Below are positions 43,950 to 55,288 of a stretch of 64,000 bases of DNA, piece after piece. Source of the stretch: Granulicella tundricola MP5ACTX9 (GTDB lineage: Bacteria > Acidobacteriota > Terriglobia > Terriglobales > Acidobacteriaceae); contig NC_015064.1 of NCBI RefSeq assembly GCF_000178975.2, positions 806,001 to 870,000 on the forward strand, given 5' to 3'. Below the pieces are notes generated by a model. It searched no databases, was not told the origin of the DNA, and saw only the letters and a list, made by a program, of their open reading frames with translations. Positions within the stretch are counted from its first letter, which is position 1. The number at the start of each line of letters is the position of its first letter. The position numbers were made by a program, and so were the translations under genes.

Positions 43950-44201
43950 ATGGAAGACACAGCCACCCGGATCATCCACATCATCGCCAAATCGAAATCC
44001 CTCCCGCCCGAGTCCATCCAGCCCGAGAGCAACTTCGACGATCTCCAGATCGACTCGCTCGACAAGATCAACCTCACCTTCGAGATCGAAGAAGCCTTCA
44101 ACATCACCATCCCGGACGATTCCCTCAGCTCTCTCCGCACCGTCCAGGACGTCATCACCGGAGTCCAGCGCCTGCAAGCAGAGAAGTCCGCCGCCTCATG
44201 A
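43950..44201 (+). CDS. Acyl carrier protein
   Basis: An 83-residue acidic ACP-like protein. The phosphopantetheine site is Ser36 in LQIDSLDKINLTFEIEEAF, close to the DSL motif of ACPs. It lies between a type III PKS and a KAS II-like synthase, so it is probably a dedicated carrier rather than the housekeeping AcpP, which is usually beside fabF/fabG/rnc. It overlaps the next gene by 4 bases. Confidence 0.9.
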   Translation: MEDTATRIIHIIAKSKSLPPESIQPESNFDDLQIDSLDKINLTFEIEEAFNITIPDDSLSSLRTVQDVITGVQRLQAEKSAAS

Positions 44202-44428
44202 AGCTTGATAACGAGTTCCTCTTCCTCACAGCCTTTGCCTTCGTCATCTTCAGCGCCATAGCCTTCTTCTTCGGCCGCTTCACAGACCATCTCCGCCGTC
44301 ACAGCCGCCGTCCGCTCCCACCCAGAGCCTTCCTCCTGGCCTTCCGGCTCTGGTTCTCAGCGCTCGCCCTCGGCGCACTCGCGCTACTCCTCTTCAGCCG
44401 CCACGGCCTCTTCGCGCCCGTCAAATAA
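44198..44428 (+). CDS. Small membrane protein in the lipid/polyketide locus
   Basis: A 76-residue protein with two hydrophobic helices (about 7-26 and 46-66) separated by a basic His/Arg/Pro loop (HLRRHSRRPLPPR). Start overlaps the ACP stop (ATGA). I do not recognise a family. Its coupling to the ACP suggests a role in membrane docking of the pathway, which is inference only. Confidence 0.7.
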   Translation: MKLDNEFLFLTAFAFVIFSAIAFFFGRFTDHLRRHSRRPLPPRAFLLAFRLWFSALALGALALLLFSRHGLFAPVK

Positions 44429-44453
44429 AAGCCCGCAAACAGGGAAGGGAATC

Positions 44454-45653
44454 ATGCATCGCGTCGTCATCACCGGTCTGGGCTGCATCACTCCCATCGG
44501 CAACACCCCGCAAGCTCTCTGGCAGTCCGTCCTCGAAGGCCGCACAGGCATCGCGCCCATGCAGGTCGAGCACCCCGGCCTCCGCTTCACCCGCATGGGT
44601 GAGGTCCGCGACTTCCGCCCCGAAGATCATCTCGCCAACGGCCAGATCCTCACCACGGAGCGAGCCGCCCAGTTCGCCATCGTAGCCGCCCGCCAGGCGG
44701 CAGTGGAATCCCAACTCCTCGCCCACCACGCCCCCGACCGCATCGCCATCTTCACCGGCTGCAGCACCGCCGGCCGCCAGGCGGAGGAGCCTGAAACCGC
44801 CAAGCTCTACACCTCCAACGCCCGAGTCCATCCACTCACCGTCCCCCGCTCCATGGCCTCCAGCGGCGCCTCCCAGATCGCCATCGACCTCCACATCACC
44901 GGCCCCGCCCTCAACCTCTCCACTGCCTGCTCCTCCGGCGCTCACGCCATCGGCCTCGCCTTCCAGATGATCCGCGGCGGAGCCGTCTCAGCCGCCATCG
45001 CCGGCGGCCATGAAGCTCCACTTACCTTCGGCTTCCTGCGCGCCTGGGACTCCATCCGGGTCGTCTCCCCCACCGCCTGCCGCCCCTTCGCCGCAGACCG
45101 GGACGGCATGACCCTCGCAGAAGGCGCAGCCTACCTCGCCCTCGAAACCCTGGAGTCCGCCCAGTCCCGCAACGCCCCCATTTATGCGGAGCTCCTAGGC
45201 TTCGGCATGAGCACGGACGCCCACCACATCACCCAACCCAAGCCGGAAGGCCCCGCAGCCGCCATCCGCATCTGCCTGGCAGACGGAAAACTAGACCCGC
45301 AAGAAATCGGCTACATCAACGCCCACGGCACCGCCACTCAGGCCAACGATCAGGTCGAAGCCGCCGCCATCCACGCCGTCTTCGGCGACCACGCCTCGCG
45401 TATCTCCGTCTCCTCCACCAAGAGCCTCCACGGCCACAGCATGGGCGCATCCCCCGCCATCGAAACCCTCATCACCGCCCTGGCCCTCCGCCACGGCCAA
45501 CTCCCCTTCACCGCCGGCACCATCACTCCCGACGCAACCCTCAACCTGAACCTCATCCTTGAAGCCCCACAACCCACCGGCCCCACCGTAGCCCTCGCCA
45601 ACTCACTCGCCTTCGGAGGCCTCAACGCCATCCTCGCCCTGAGGACCTTCTAA
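44454..45653 (+). CDS. Beta-ketoacyl-ACP synthase II-like enzyme
   Basis: A 399-residue condensing enzyme with the KAS II triad Cys159 (NLSTACSSGAHA), His291 (INAHGTATQAND) and His326 (TKSLHGHSMGAS). The HGHSMGAS form differs from the HxxGAAG of typical FabF, resembling specialised KAS proteins such as NodE or secondary-metabolism synthases. AGGGAAGGGA precedes ATG by 5 bases. With the adjacent ACP it likely makes or extends a specialised acyl chain. Confidence 0.9.
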   Translation: MHRVVITGLGCITPIGNTPQALWQSVLEGRTGIAPMQVEHPGLRFTRMGEVRDFRPEDHLANGQILTTERAAQFAIVAARQAAVESQLLAHHAPDRIAIFTGCSTAGRQAEEPETAKLYTSNARVHPLTVPRSMASSGASQIAIDLHITGPALNLSTACSSGAHAIGLAFQMIRGGAVSAAIAGGHEAPLTFGFLRAWDSIRVVSPTACRPFAADRDGMTLAEGAAYLALETLESAQSRNAPIYAELLGFGMSTDAHHITQPKPEGPAAAIRICLADGKLDPQEIGYINAHGTATQANDQVEAAAIHAVFGDHASRISVSSTKSLHGHSMGASPAIETLITALALRHGQLPFTAGTITPDATLNLNLILEAPQPTGPTVALANSLAFGGLNAILALRTF

Positions 45654-45679
45654 GCCGCTTCAGGAGATAATCACCACAG

Positions 45680-46498
45680 ATGATCTCCGTCCTCATCCTC
45701 ACAAAAAACGAAGCCCAGGATCTCCCCGGCTGCCTAGCCTCCGTAGTCTGGTCGGACGACGTCCACGTCCTCGACTCCCATTCCACGGACGCCACCGTCG
45801 CCATCGCCCAGGCCGCCGGAGCCATCGTCACCCAGCGCCCCTTCGACAACTACGCCGCGCACCGCAACTTCGGCTTCCAGCTCCCCTTCAAGTACCCCTG
45901 GCTCCTCATTCTGGATGCAGATGAGCGCCCCACCCCCGAGCTCTCACGCGAGATGCTCCTGCAAGCCGCCAACGCCCCCGCAGACGTCTCCGGCTTCCGC
46001 CTTCGCCGCCGCGACTTCCTCTTCAACACCTGGCTCAAGCACGCCCAGCTCAGCCCCTTCTACATCCGTCTCGTCCGCCCCGAGCGCAGCCGTTACACCC
46101 GAGCCATCAACGAAGTCCTCGAAGTCGAAGGCACCATCGCAGAGCTCCACGAGCCCCTGGACCACTTCCCCTTCTCCAAGGGCATCGCCCACTGGGTGGC
46201 CAAGCACAACCAGTACAGCACCATGGAAGCCCAGCTCATCCACTCGCAGCAGGGCCTCACCAACCCCAGCCTCCGCACCGCCCTGCGAGACTCCGACTTC
46301 CACACTCGGCGCCTCCACCAGAAGGCCATCTTCTACCAGCTCCCCGGCCGCCCCCTCATCAAGCTCGTCTACATGCTCGTAGTCCGCCGCGCCATCCTGG
46401 ACGGCTCCGCCGGCGTCACCTACGCCATCCTCCAAAGCATCTACGAGTACCTCATCGTCCTCAAGACCAAAGAGCTTCACCTCAACCAGCGTCAATAG
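45680..46498 (+). CDS. Family 2 glycosyltransferase (WaaE/KdtX-like)
   Basis: A 272-residue GT-A glycosyltransferase: ISVLILTKNEAQDLPGCL at the start, DSHSTDAT and the metal-binding DADERP motif (LLILDADERPT). The C-terminal LKTKELHL and basic helices match the LPS-core glucosyltransferase WaaE group. Located 26 bases after the KAS-like gene, it may glycosylate the lipid product of the locus or LPS. Hydrophobicity near 240-265 suggests membrane contact. Confidence 0.88.
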   Translation: MISVLILTKNEAQDLPGCLASVVWSDDVHVLDSHSTDATVAIAQAAGAIVTQRPFDNYAAHRNFGFQLPFKYPWLLILDADERPTPELSREMLLQAANAPADVSGFRLRRRDFLFNTWLKHAQLSPFYIRLVRPERSRYTRAINEVLEVEGTIAELHEPLDHFPFSKGIAHWVAKHNQYSTMEAQLIHSQQGLTNPSLRTALRDSDFHTRRLHQKAIFYQLPGRPLIKLVYMLVVRRAILDGSAGVTYAILQSIYEYLIVLKTKELHLNQRQ

Positions 46499-46559
46499 CA
46501 AAAAGGGGTGCCTACCAGGATTGGCGGACACCCCAATATTCGTCATCAGGCACGAGACT

Positions 46560-48641
46560 CTAGTAAACCGTCCGCACATTCGGTTCACGGTCGTAGATGC
46601 GCCCATTGGCAGCAGCGCTCAGATAAGCGTCAGCATCCGCACCCACCAGCACGCCTTCATCCGGAACAACTCCCGCCGCGTCCAGCAGCGCTTGCGCACC
46701 GCTCGTCGCGCCGATCACCTTCAGATGGCTGAACGCATCATGCACCCAACCAACGGCCGCAGCCTCGGTTGAAAGCAGCTTAGCCCCATCCTCGGATAAC
46801 GCAACGAACACCGCATCGAAGAGCACGGAAGCACCGCCCGCAAGCTGGAAGTCAGCCTCCAGCGTCTTGCCGTCGGAGGTCGTGGCCCCGCCAATCTTCG
46901 GCGCGACGATCTTCACCTTCGCCCCCAACTTGCCTGCAGCCGTCTCCAGCGCCAGCACCTCCGCCGCGTCGGTGCCATCCGCAATCAGCACGCCGATCAA
47001 CTTCGTCTTCAGCCCCGGCACCATCTTCTGCACAATGCTCAACGCCGGAGAGACCTTGAGATCGGTACGCACCGTCACGGTCGTAGCTGCAGGCTTGATC
47101 GGCTCGGTCATCCCCAGGCCATCAGCCACACGCTGCGCAATGGTTGCGTCCACATTCGCCAACTGCCCCAGCATCCGCGTACGAATAGCCTTCGTCTCCA
47201 CCTTGCTCAACTCAAAGATGAACGCAGACACAATGTGATTCTGCTCCGGCTCAGTCTGCGAGTTGAAGAACTGCAACGCCTGGCTGAAGTGATCCGCAAA
47301 CGAAGCCGCCCGCACCCGCATCTTGTCGCCCTCTTCATGCGCCTTGAAGGAGCTGAATCCCTTCACCGCATCCGGACGAGGAGCATCCGCCTCCAGCGAG
47401 CTCGGCGAGTAAGACACACGGCCCTTCTGCGGCAACATCTGGTGATGGCCGTCCCGTTGCATGTTCATCACCGGGCAGCGCGGCGCATTCACCGGGATCT
47501 GCTGATAGTTCGGCGTGCCCAGCCGCGTCAACTGCGTGTCGATATACGAGAGGTTGCGCCCCTGCAGCAACGGGTCATTGCTGAAGTCGATGCCCGGCAC
47601 AACGTTCGTCGTCGCAAACGCCACCTGCTCCGTCTCGGCAAAGTAGTTGTCCACATTGCGGTCCAGTACCAGCTTGCCGATGATCCGCAGCGGCAGCGTC
47701 TCCTCAGGAATCAGCTTCGTCGCATCCAGCACGTCAAAGTCGAAGCTCTGCGCAAACTCCTCGTCGAACAACTGCACACCAAGCTCCCACTCCGGAAAGT
47801 TTCCTTCGTCAATCGCATTCCAGAGATCGCGCCGATGAAAGTCCGGGTCCGCCCCGGAGATCTTCAGCGCCTCATCCCAGATCACCGACTCCATCCCCAG
47901 CTTCGGCCGCCAGTGGAACTTGACATACGTGGACTTGCCCGCATTGTTGATCAGCCGGAAGGTATGCACACCGAAACCTTCCATCATCCGGAAGGAACGC
48001 GGAATCGCGCGATCGGACATGATCCACATCAGCATGTGCGTGCTCTCAGGCACCAGCGAGACGAAGTCCCAGAACGTGTCATGCGCGGACTGAGCCTGCG
48101 GAAAACCACGGTCCGGCTCCTGCTTGACGGAGTGGATCAGGTCCGTGAACTTGATCGAATCCTGGATGAAGAACACCGGAATGTTGTTCCCCACAATGTC
48201 CCAGTTACCCTCCGGCGTATACATCTTCACCGCAAAGCCCCTGACATCGCGCGCCAGATCGCTCGATCCCGCATTGCCGGCCACCGTAGAAAAACGCACG
48301 AACGCAGGGGTCTTCTCGCCCACCCGTGTCAGCACACCGGCCTTGCTGATGCCCTCCAGGCTATCGGTCAGCTCAAAGTATCCCTTCGCGCCATAACCAC
48401 GAGCATGCACCACGCGCTCCGGAATCCGCTCATGATCGAAGTGTTGCGTCTTTTCGATCAACAGATGGTCCTCAATCAGCACAGGACCACGTTCATTCGC
48501 CTTCAGAGAGTTCTCGTCATCCGCAATAATCAGTCCGCGTTGCGATGACATCGGCGGATGAGTTTCGCCCGCTGCCTGGTGTAGTTCACCGCCATTGCCT
48601 ATGCTGTGATCCGCCGCTTCTTCATGTCCCAACTTCGCCAT
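46560..48641 (-). CDS. katE: Large-subunit catalase with C-terminal DJ-1/GATase-like domain (KatE type)
   Basis: A 693-residue clade 2 catalase converting hydrogen peroxide to water and oxygen. Catalytic His lies in [16 protein letters not shown], the Asn in [12 protein letters not shown], and the haem-ligand Tyr region in [10 protein letters not shown]. The last 150 residues ([20 protein letters not shown]) are the DJ-1/PfpI-like domain of HPII-type enzymes. ATG 48641 is chosen because AAGGGGTAGGG stands just before it; the frame stays open to 48701. It is cytoplasmic and probably stationary-phase or stress expressed, though no promoter is identified. Confidence 0.95.
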   Translation of the reverse strand: MAKLGHEEAADHSIGNGGELHQAAGETHPPMSSQRGLIIADDENSLKANERGPVLIEDHLLIEKTQHFDHERIPERVVHARGYGAKGYFELTDSLEGISKAGVLTRVGEKTPAFVRFSTVAGNAGSSDLARDVRGFAVKMYTPEGNWDIVGNNIPVFFIQDSIKFTDLIHSVKQEPDRGFPQAQSAHDTFWDFVSLVPESTHMLMWIMSDRAIPRSFRMMEGFGVHTFRLINNAGKSTYVKFHWRPKLGMESVIWDEALKISGADPDFHRRDLWNAIDEGNFPEWELGVQLFDEEFAQSFDFDVLDATKLIPEETLPLRIIGKLVLDRNVDNYFAETEQVAFATTNVVPGIDFSNDPLLQGRNLSYIDTQLTRLGTPNYQQIPVNAPRCPVMNMQRDGHHQMLPQKGRVSYSPSSLEADAPRPDAVKGFSSFKAHEEGDKMRVRAASFADHFSQALQFFNSQTEPEQNHIVSAFIFELSKVETKAIRTRMLGQLANVDATIAQRVADGLGMTEPIKPAATTVTVRTDLKVSPALSIVQKMVPGLKTKLIGVLIADGTDAAEVLALETAAGKLGAKVKIVAPKIGGATTSDGKTLEADFQLAGGASVLFDAVFVALSEDGAKLLSTEAAAVGWVHDAFSHLKVIGATSGAQALLDAAGVVPDEGVLVGADADAYLSAAANGRIYDREPNVRTVY

Positions 48642-48846
48642 CGCCCTACCCCTTGAACCTTCTTGGTCTGTGATGCCCGTGGGTTTGTCGTTCTGTAGCA
48701 TGCCCCACCACGGCTCGCTCCCCTATGACTCCACCCCGCCGCCCCGTGTCGCCTGCAATCGGAAAATTCATCTTTTCCGATCTCCCGTCCGTATGGTCTA
48801 ATCCTCCCACCCCGGGAAACCTAGTTTGGAATTTGGAGGATTGATC

Positions 48847-50586
48847 ATGTCCGCCTTGCGCCACGCCCTTACCGTCGCCCTTCTCGTCTTTTCCGCCGTT
48901 CTCCTTCATGCCCAGGCGTACACCTCCATCGTCGTCATCGGAGACTCGCTCTCGGACACCGGCAACGACGCCCACGTCTCCACCGCCCTCTACACCGCAG
49001 CCGCCGCAGTCCCCACACCCGCCACCGGGTACACCCAGGGCAGCTTCACGGACGGCGCCGACACTGCACCCGCCGCGCAGCTCTATAGCGGCGTCTGGAT
49101 CAAGCAACTCGCCGCCATGCTCGCCGCCAAGCCGCCCGTCCTGAACTCTCTCGACGGAGGTGCCAACTACGCCTACGGCTTCGCCTTCACCGGTTCCGGC
49201 ACTACCCCCTTCGCGTATGGACCCGGCAATGTATTCACCTTCCCCGTCAACAACATGGGCCTGCAGCTCTCCACCTATCTCGCCACCAACCCCACCATCA
49301 CCAGCAAGACCCTCTTCGTCGTCTGGGGCGGAGCAAACGACATCCTCAACGCCACCTCCTCCGCTGCGGTCACCACCGCCGCCGCCAACGAAGCCGCCGT
49401 CATCCAGGCTCTCATCGCCGCAGGTGCCACAGACTTCATCATTCCGAATCTCCCACCGCTCGGTGCCGTCCCTCGCCTCAACACCACCGCCTCCGCGGCC
49501 TCCGCCACTGCTGCCGCCGCCGGGTTCAACCAGGCCCTCGCCGCTTACGTTGCCGCACTCCCCGCCGCCAATCCCGGCAAGTCCCTTCACCTCTACTCGC
49601 TCGACGTCTTCACCCTCTTCAACACCATCATCGCGGCCCCTTCAACCTACGGCTTCGCCAACGTCACCATCAGCTCCAACTTCCTCGCCGTCAACCCGGA
49701 TACCTATCTCTTCTGGGACGGTCTCCACCCCACCACCGCCGGCCACCATCAACTAGCCCTCGCCGCCGCAGCCCTCATCGCCCCCGGCGCCACCACCACC
49801 ACACTCGCCTCTTCCAATCTCAGCGCAAACCTCAACGCCTCCGTCACCCTCACCGCGACGGTCAAGAGCCCCGCCGGCATCCCCACCGGAGTCGTCACCT
49901 TCTTTGACGGAACCACCGCCATCGGCAACGGCCAGTTGAACACTGCCGGCGTCGCCACCTACACCACCTCCAGCCTCACGGCCGGCACGCATAACATCAC
50001 CGCTGCCTACGTTGCCTCCCAATACTTCAATGCCTCCACCTCCACCGCCCTCTCGGAGGTCGTCACCGCCCCGGCCATCAGCCTCACCGCCACTCCCGTA
50101 GGGCTTACGATCGCCAGCGGATCCACGGGCTCAGAAGCTCTCACCGTCGCCACCGTCGGCGGACTCTCCGGTACTGTCTCCCTATCGTGCGCGCCTCTCC
50201 CATCGCCTCTCACCTGTACTTTCTCCCCCGCCACACTCACGTTCGCCGGTGCCAACAACACCCTCACCAGCACCCTCACCGTCAACACAGCCGGCGTCAA
50301 CATCTCCCAACTCAACCGAACCCGCCCCGGCTCCAATACCCTCCAGGCGATCGCAGCCTGCTCGCTCCTCCCCTTCTTTGGCGTTCTCGTCTTCCGCCGC
50401 AGGCATCTCCGCAGCCTCCCACTCCTCTGCCTCCTCCTGCTTTTCTCCTCCGGAGCGGTGCTCGGCCTCAGCGGTTGCTCCGGCAGCTCCTCGGCCAATG
50501 CACCCAAGGGCCTTTACACCATCCCGGTCACCGCCACCGGCGGAAGCGCAACCTCCTCCCTCAGCTTCGTGGTGACGGTCAACTGA
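48847..50586 (+). CDS. Exported GDSL/SGNH hydrolase with Ig-like domain
   Basis: A 579-residue protein with signal peptide (RHALTVALLVFSAVLLHAQA), a GDSL esterase domain (VVIGDSLSDTGND near residue 30; WGGAND; catalytic Asp/His in DGLHPTTAGHH), a bacterial Ig-like repeat (about 315-410, VTFFDGTTAIGNGQLN), and a C-terminal region. In the latter a basic hydrophobic stretch (FFGVLVFRRRHLRSLPLLCLLLLFSSGAVLG) followed by LSGCSGSS interrupts a beta-rich domain. Substrate is probably an ester in polysaccharide or lipid. ATG 48847 follows TTGGAGGATT by 4 bases. Confidence 0.87.
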   Translation: MSALRHALTVALLVFSAVLLHAQAYTSIVVIGDSLSDTGNDAHVSTALYTAAAAVPTPATGYTQGSFTDGADTAPAAQLYSGVWIKQLAAMLAAKPPVLNSLDGGANYAYGFAFTGSGTTPFAYGPGNVFTFPVNNMGLQLSTYLATNPTITSKTLFVVWGGANDILNATSSAAVTTAAANEAAVIQALIAAGATDFIIPNLPPLGAVPRLNTTASAASATAAAAGFNQALAAYVAALPAANPGKSLHLYSLDVFTLFNTIIAAPSTYGFANVTISSNFLAVNPDTYLFWDGLHPTTAGHHQLALAAAALIAPGATTTTLASSNLSANLNASVTLTATVKSPAGIPTGVVTFFDGTTAIGNGQLNTAGVATYTTSSLTAGTHNITAAYVASQYFNASTSTALSEVVTAPAISLTATPVGLTIASGSTGSEALTVATVGGLSGTVSLSCAPLPSPLTCTFSPATLTFAGANNTLTSTLTVNTAGVNISQLNRTRPGSNTLQAIAACSLLPFFGVLVFRRRHLRSLPLLCLLLLFSSGAVLGLSGCSGSSSANAPKGLYTIPVTATGGSATSSLSFVVTVN

Positions 50587-50619
50587 CCGTCACCACCCGC
50601 ACCGGCTACACTAGACCGC

Positions 50620-52587
<1,968 letters not shown>

Positions 52588-52595
52588 GACTGACA

Positions 52596-54158
52596 ATGCC
52601 CACTAAAACAACCACTAATGAAGCCGCCGCAGGAAACGCCAGACTCTACCAAGTTTTATGTGGTGTGCTAGATGACTTGCGGGCAGAGGCTCCTGCTTCA
52701 AGCGCACTCTACCACCCGCCCCCGAGCAATGGGGATGCCTTGATTCAAGCGCGATCGCGATCGCTATTACACCTCTTCCTTAAATCACGATTCGGCGTCT
52801 TGGCTTTTCAGCAGCGCGAATCATTCGTCACTGATGGCTCAAATGACGGAGGAATAGATGCTTTCTATATCGATGATCAACGGAAAGTGATCTACCTTGT
52901 TCAGTCTAAATTCCGGGCGACTGCAGGGAATTTTGCCAGCACAAACATGACGGCCAATGATCTTCTAAAAATGGATGTCAAGAGGATTCTAAGCGGCGAG
53001 TTAAAAAATGAGAGTGGTATACCCTACAACGATCGGATCAAGAAAAATCTTCAAGCAGCAATTAGACGCCTCCCAGATGCCGCGGGATATGCACGCGAGA
53101 TAGTCCTGATAGGAAATGTCGCGAACCTATCAACTGCTCAGTTGAAGAGGCTGGTAGATGGTTACCATTACGAAATATATCCTTCCGAGAGAATCTTTCA
53201 AGAGCTTCTCTTTCCTGTTATTACGGGGACTTATTATAATGATCCTAAACTACTTATAAAGATAAATCTTGGGAATGTCCGAGGGGCGGAAGCACATCTG
53301 GACTATGACGCGCAAACAAAGTCACAGAAGACGAATATCAAGCTGATCTTCGTCCCGACTAAAGAAATAGGCCGTGTCATGATGACCTACAGAAACTCCA
53401 TCCTGAAGTTCAACCCCCGGAGTTTCTTGGAACTCGATCGTAATCAGGTTAATCGCGAAATTGAAGCCTCTATACGTAACAAATCAACAAATGAGTTTGC
53501 TTTGTTCAACAACGGCATCACAATCACGACAGACAATACGAAAATTAGTCAAGATACTGGCCGGCGTGGAACCGCTCAACTGGTTTTGACTAATCCGCAG
53601 TTAGTAAATGGTGCTCAGACGGCATACACCCTTTGCCAAATTTATGAATCATGTATAGACTCTGGAAACTTTGGCGTGTTTCAAGGAAAGGAAGTTCTTG
53701 TTAAGGTCATAACTTTTGTAGGAACCGCTCCTGCAAAGGAAGTGAAGGAGAGGACGTTCCTTGTCGCCGCGATTTCCAAGGCCACTAACGCTCAAACAAA
53801 AGTAGATGACTACGATAGGAGGTCTAATGATCCATTACAAATGGATCTTCAAAAAGCATTCTACGAGAAATTTGGTTTGTTGTACGAACGTAAGCGGGGA
53901 GAGTTTAGTGATGGGCTTCGCAACGGCTACATCAGCCGCGATCTTCTAGTTAACCGGGAAAACCTTGTCAGGGTGAGTTTGGCATGTGGATTCCGAGTAA
54001 ATCAGGCACGGGCTGGAATCAGTAAGTTTGCCACTGAGGCAGAATTAGCAGTCCTGCTAAAGCTCTCAGACTTTCCTAAATATGCCTATGGCTATGAAGT
54101 CCTTAACGACCTAGGGAGCCTCTGCGCAGGCGGCCGATTTGACGATGTCGGTGTGTGA
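52596..54158 (+). pseudogene. AIPR-family gene, 5' part, truncated by an IS5-family element
   Basis: 520 codons remain, of which the last 14 are read from IS DNA. The intact protein would be about 608 residues. The N-terminal part holds a PD-(D/E)xK-like nuclease pattern: GGIDAF (Asp88) and LVQSKF (Gln103, Lys105). The AIPR signature NGAQT is at 338-342. AIPR (abortive infection phage resistance) proteins are linked to phage defence. Codon use is markedly more AT-rich than glmS, pointing to transfer. ATG 52596 is used; the frame is open upstream to 52098 inside glmS but without family sense. The 3' remainder is at 56462-56769. Confidence 0.88.
54111..54114. repeat. CTAG target site duplication, left copy
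   Basis: CTAG stands at the left edge of the first IS (54111-54114), between the two IS copies (55285-55288) and at the right edge of the second (56458-56461). IS5-group elements insert at YTAR and duplicate four bases, which fits. Confidence 0.8.
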
Positions 54159-55284
54159 CTTGAGTCGGCGGCCAAGTTTTTCTGCGGTTGGGCCGTGCTT
54201 TGCTTGTTCTGGCTGGGGTTTGTGCGGAGTCGAAGACTCATAGCCCGTCTCCCGGCGCTAGGCGGCGGTTCCCGCCAGGTGCTTGCGGTGGAGGTAGAGG
54301 TTGATGAGGGCGAAGTTGGCGCATAGCCGGTGATGGTTCTTGGCGATGCCTCTGTAGCGTACCTTGTCGAAGCCGAAGACGCGCTTCAGGATACGGAAGA
54401 CGTGTTCTACTTTCGCTCTTACTTTTGATTTCGTCGTATTCTTCTTCTTTGCCGCTTCATCGACATAGTTCTTGAACCTGGTTCGCTTGCAGGTCATGTC
54501 CTGGGCCTTGGGCGCGGCCTGCCGGATGGCCTTGGTCTGGCCTTGATAGCCGCCGTCGCCCCACACCTTGCGCTCCTCCCCATGTAGCAGATCCGGCAGC
54601 ATGTGTACGTCGGAGACGTTGGCCGCCGACGTTGCCACTGAGTGCACGTGACCTTCTTTTGCATCAACGCCGATGTGCGCCTTCAGTCCGAAGTACCACT
54701 GCTTGCCCTTACGAGTCTGACGCATCGCCGGATCACGCTCTTTCTTCTCGTTCTTGGTCGAAGAAGGCGCATGAATAATGGTCGCATCCACGATCGTGCC
54801 GGTCTCGATGCGGATGCCCCTGGCCGCCAGATGCAGGTTCACCGCGTCGAGCATGGCACCGCCAAGGTCATGCTTTTCGAGCAGGTGGCGGAAGCGCAGC
54901 ACTGTCGTTTCATCCGGTGCCGGAGCCACGCCCAGGTCAACACCAGCGAACCGCCGCAGCGTGAAGGACTCATAAAACGCCTCTTCGACGCCGGGGTCGG
55001 ACAAGTTGAACCACTGTTGCATAAAGTACGTCCGAAGCATGATCGCAAGCCCGACAGGACGACGGCCGTTGCCGGCCTTCGGGTAGTGCGGTTCGACCAG
55101 AGCCTGTAACTCGGGCCACGGAACAACCACTTCCATCTCATCCAAAAACAGCTCCCGCCGAGACTTCCGCCCATACTTCTCAAAGATCGACTGGGACGCA
55201 AACGTCTGCTGCTTCATCGCCATCCACCCCTAACCATCAGATTAATCCATCAGGCCGCGGACGCAGAACTTGTGCAGAGTTTCC
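54115..55284 (-). mobile_element. IS5-family insertion sequence, copy 1 (1170 bp)
   Basis: Ends are GGAGCCTCTGC on the left and, read on the minus strand, GGAAACTCTGC on the right (9 of 11 identical). It is flanked by CTAG on both sides. One transposase gene fills most of it. The right end GGAAACTCTGCACAAGT resembles the E. coli IS5 terminus in pattern. It interrupts an AIPR gene. Confidence 0.88.
54258..55223 (-). CDS. IS5-family transposase, copy 1
   Basis: A 321-residue DDE transposase. Family features: IEPHYPKAGNGRRP-like segment VEPHYPKAGNGRRPVG, FMQQWFNLSDPGVEEAFYES, first Asp in VDATIIHAPSSTKN, second in WGDGGYQGQ, and the R-x3-E-x6-K pattern in VRAKVEHVFRILKRVFGF. It appears intact. 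ATG 55223 or 55217 could be the start; the latter is better spaced from AGGGG. It differs from copy 2 by about ten residues. Confidence 0.93.
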   Translation of the reverse strand: MAMKQQTFASQSIFEKYGRKSRRELFLDEMEVVVPWPELQALVEPHYPKAGNGRRPVGLAIMLRTYFMQQWFNLSDPGVEEAFYESFTLRRFAGVDLGVAPAPDETTVLRFRHLLEKHDLGGAMLDAVNLHLAARGIRIETGTIVDATIIHAPSSTKNEKKERDPAMRQTRKGKQWYFGLKAHIGVDAKEGHVHSVATSAANVSDVHMLPDLLHGEERKVWGDGGYQGQTKAIRQAAPKAQDMTCKRTRFKNYVDEAAKKKNTTKSKVRAKVEHVFRILKRVFGFDKVRYRGIAKNHHRLCANFALINLYLHRKHLAGTAA

Positions 55285-55288
55285 CTAG

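Noticed and set aside
46500..46540. Terminator between the glycosyltransferase and katE
   Set aside because: GGGGTG and CACCCC can pair but the stem is only six bases with mismatches inside and no T tract.
47235..48548. 437-codon plus-strand frame over katE
   Set aside because: Arg/His/Leu-rich antisense frame; katE is unambiguous.
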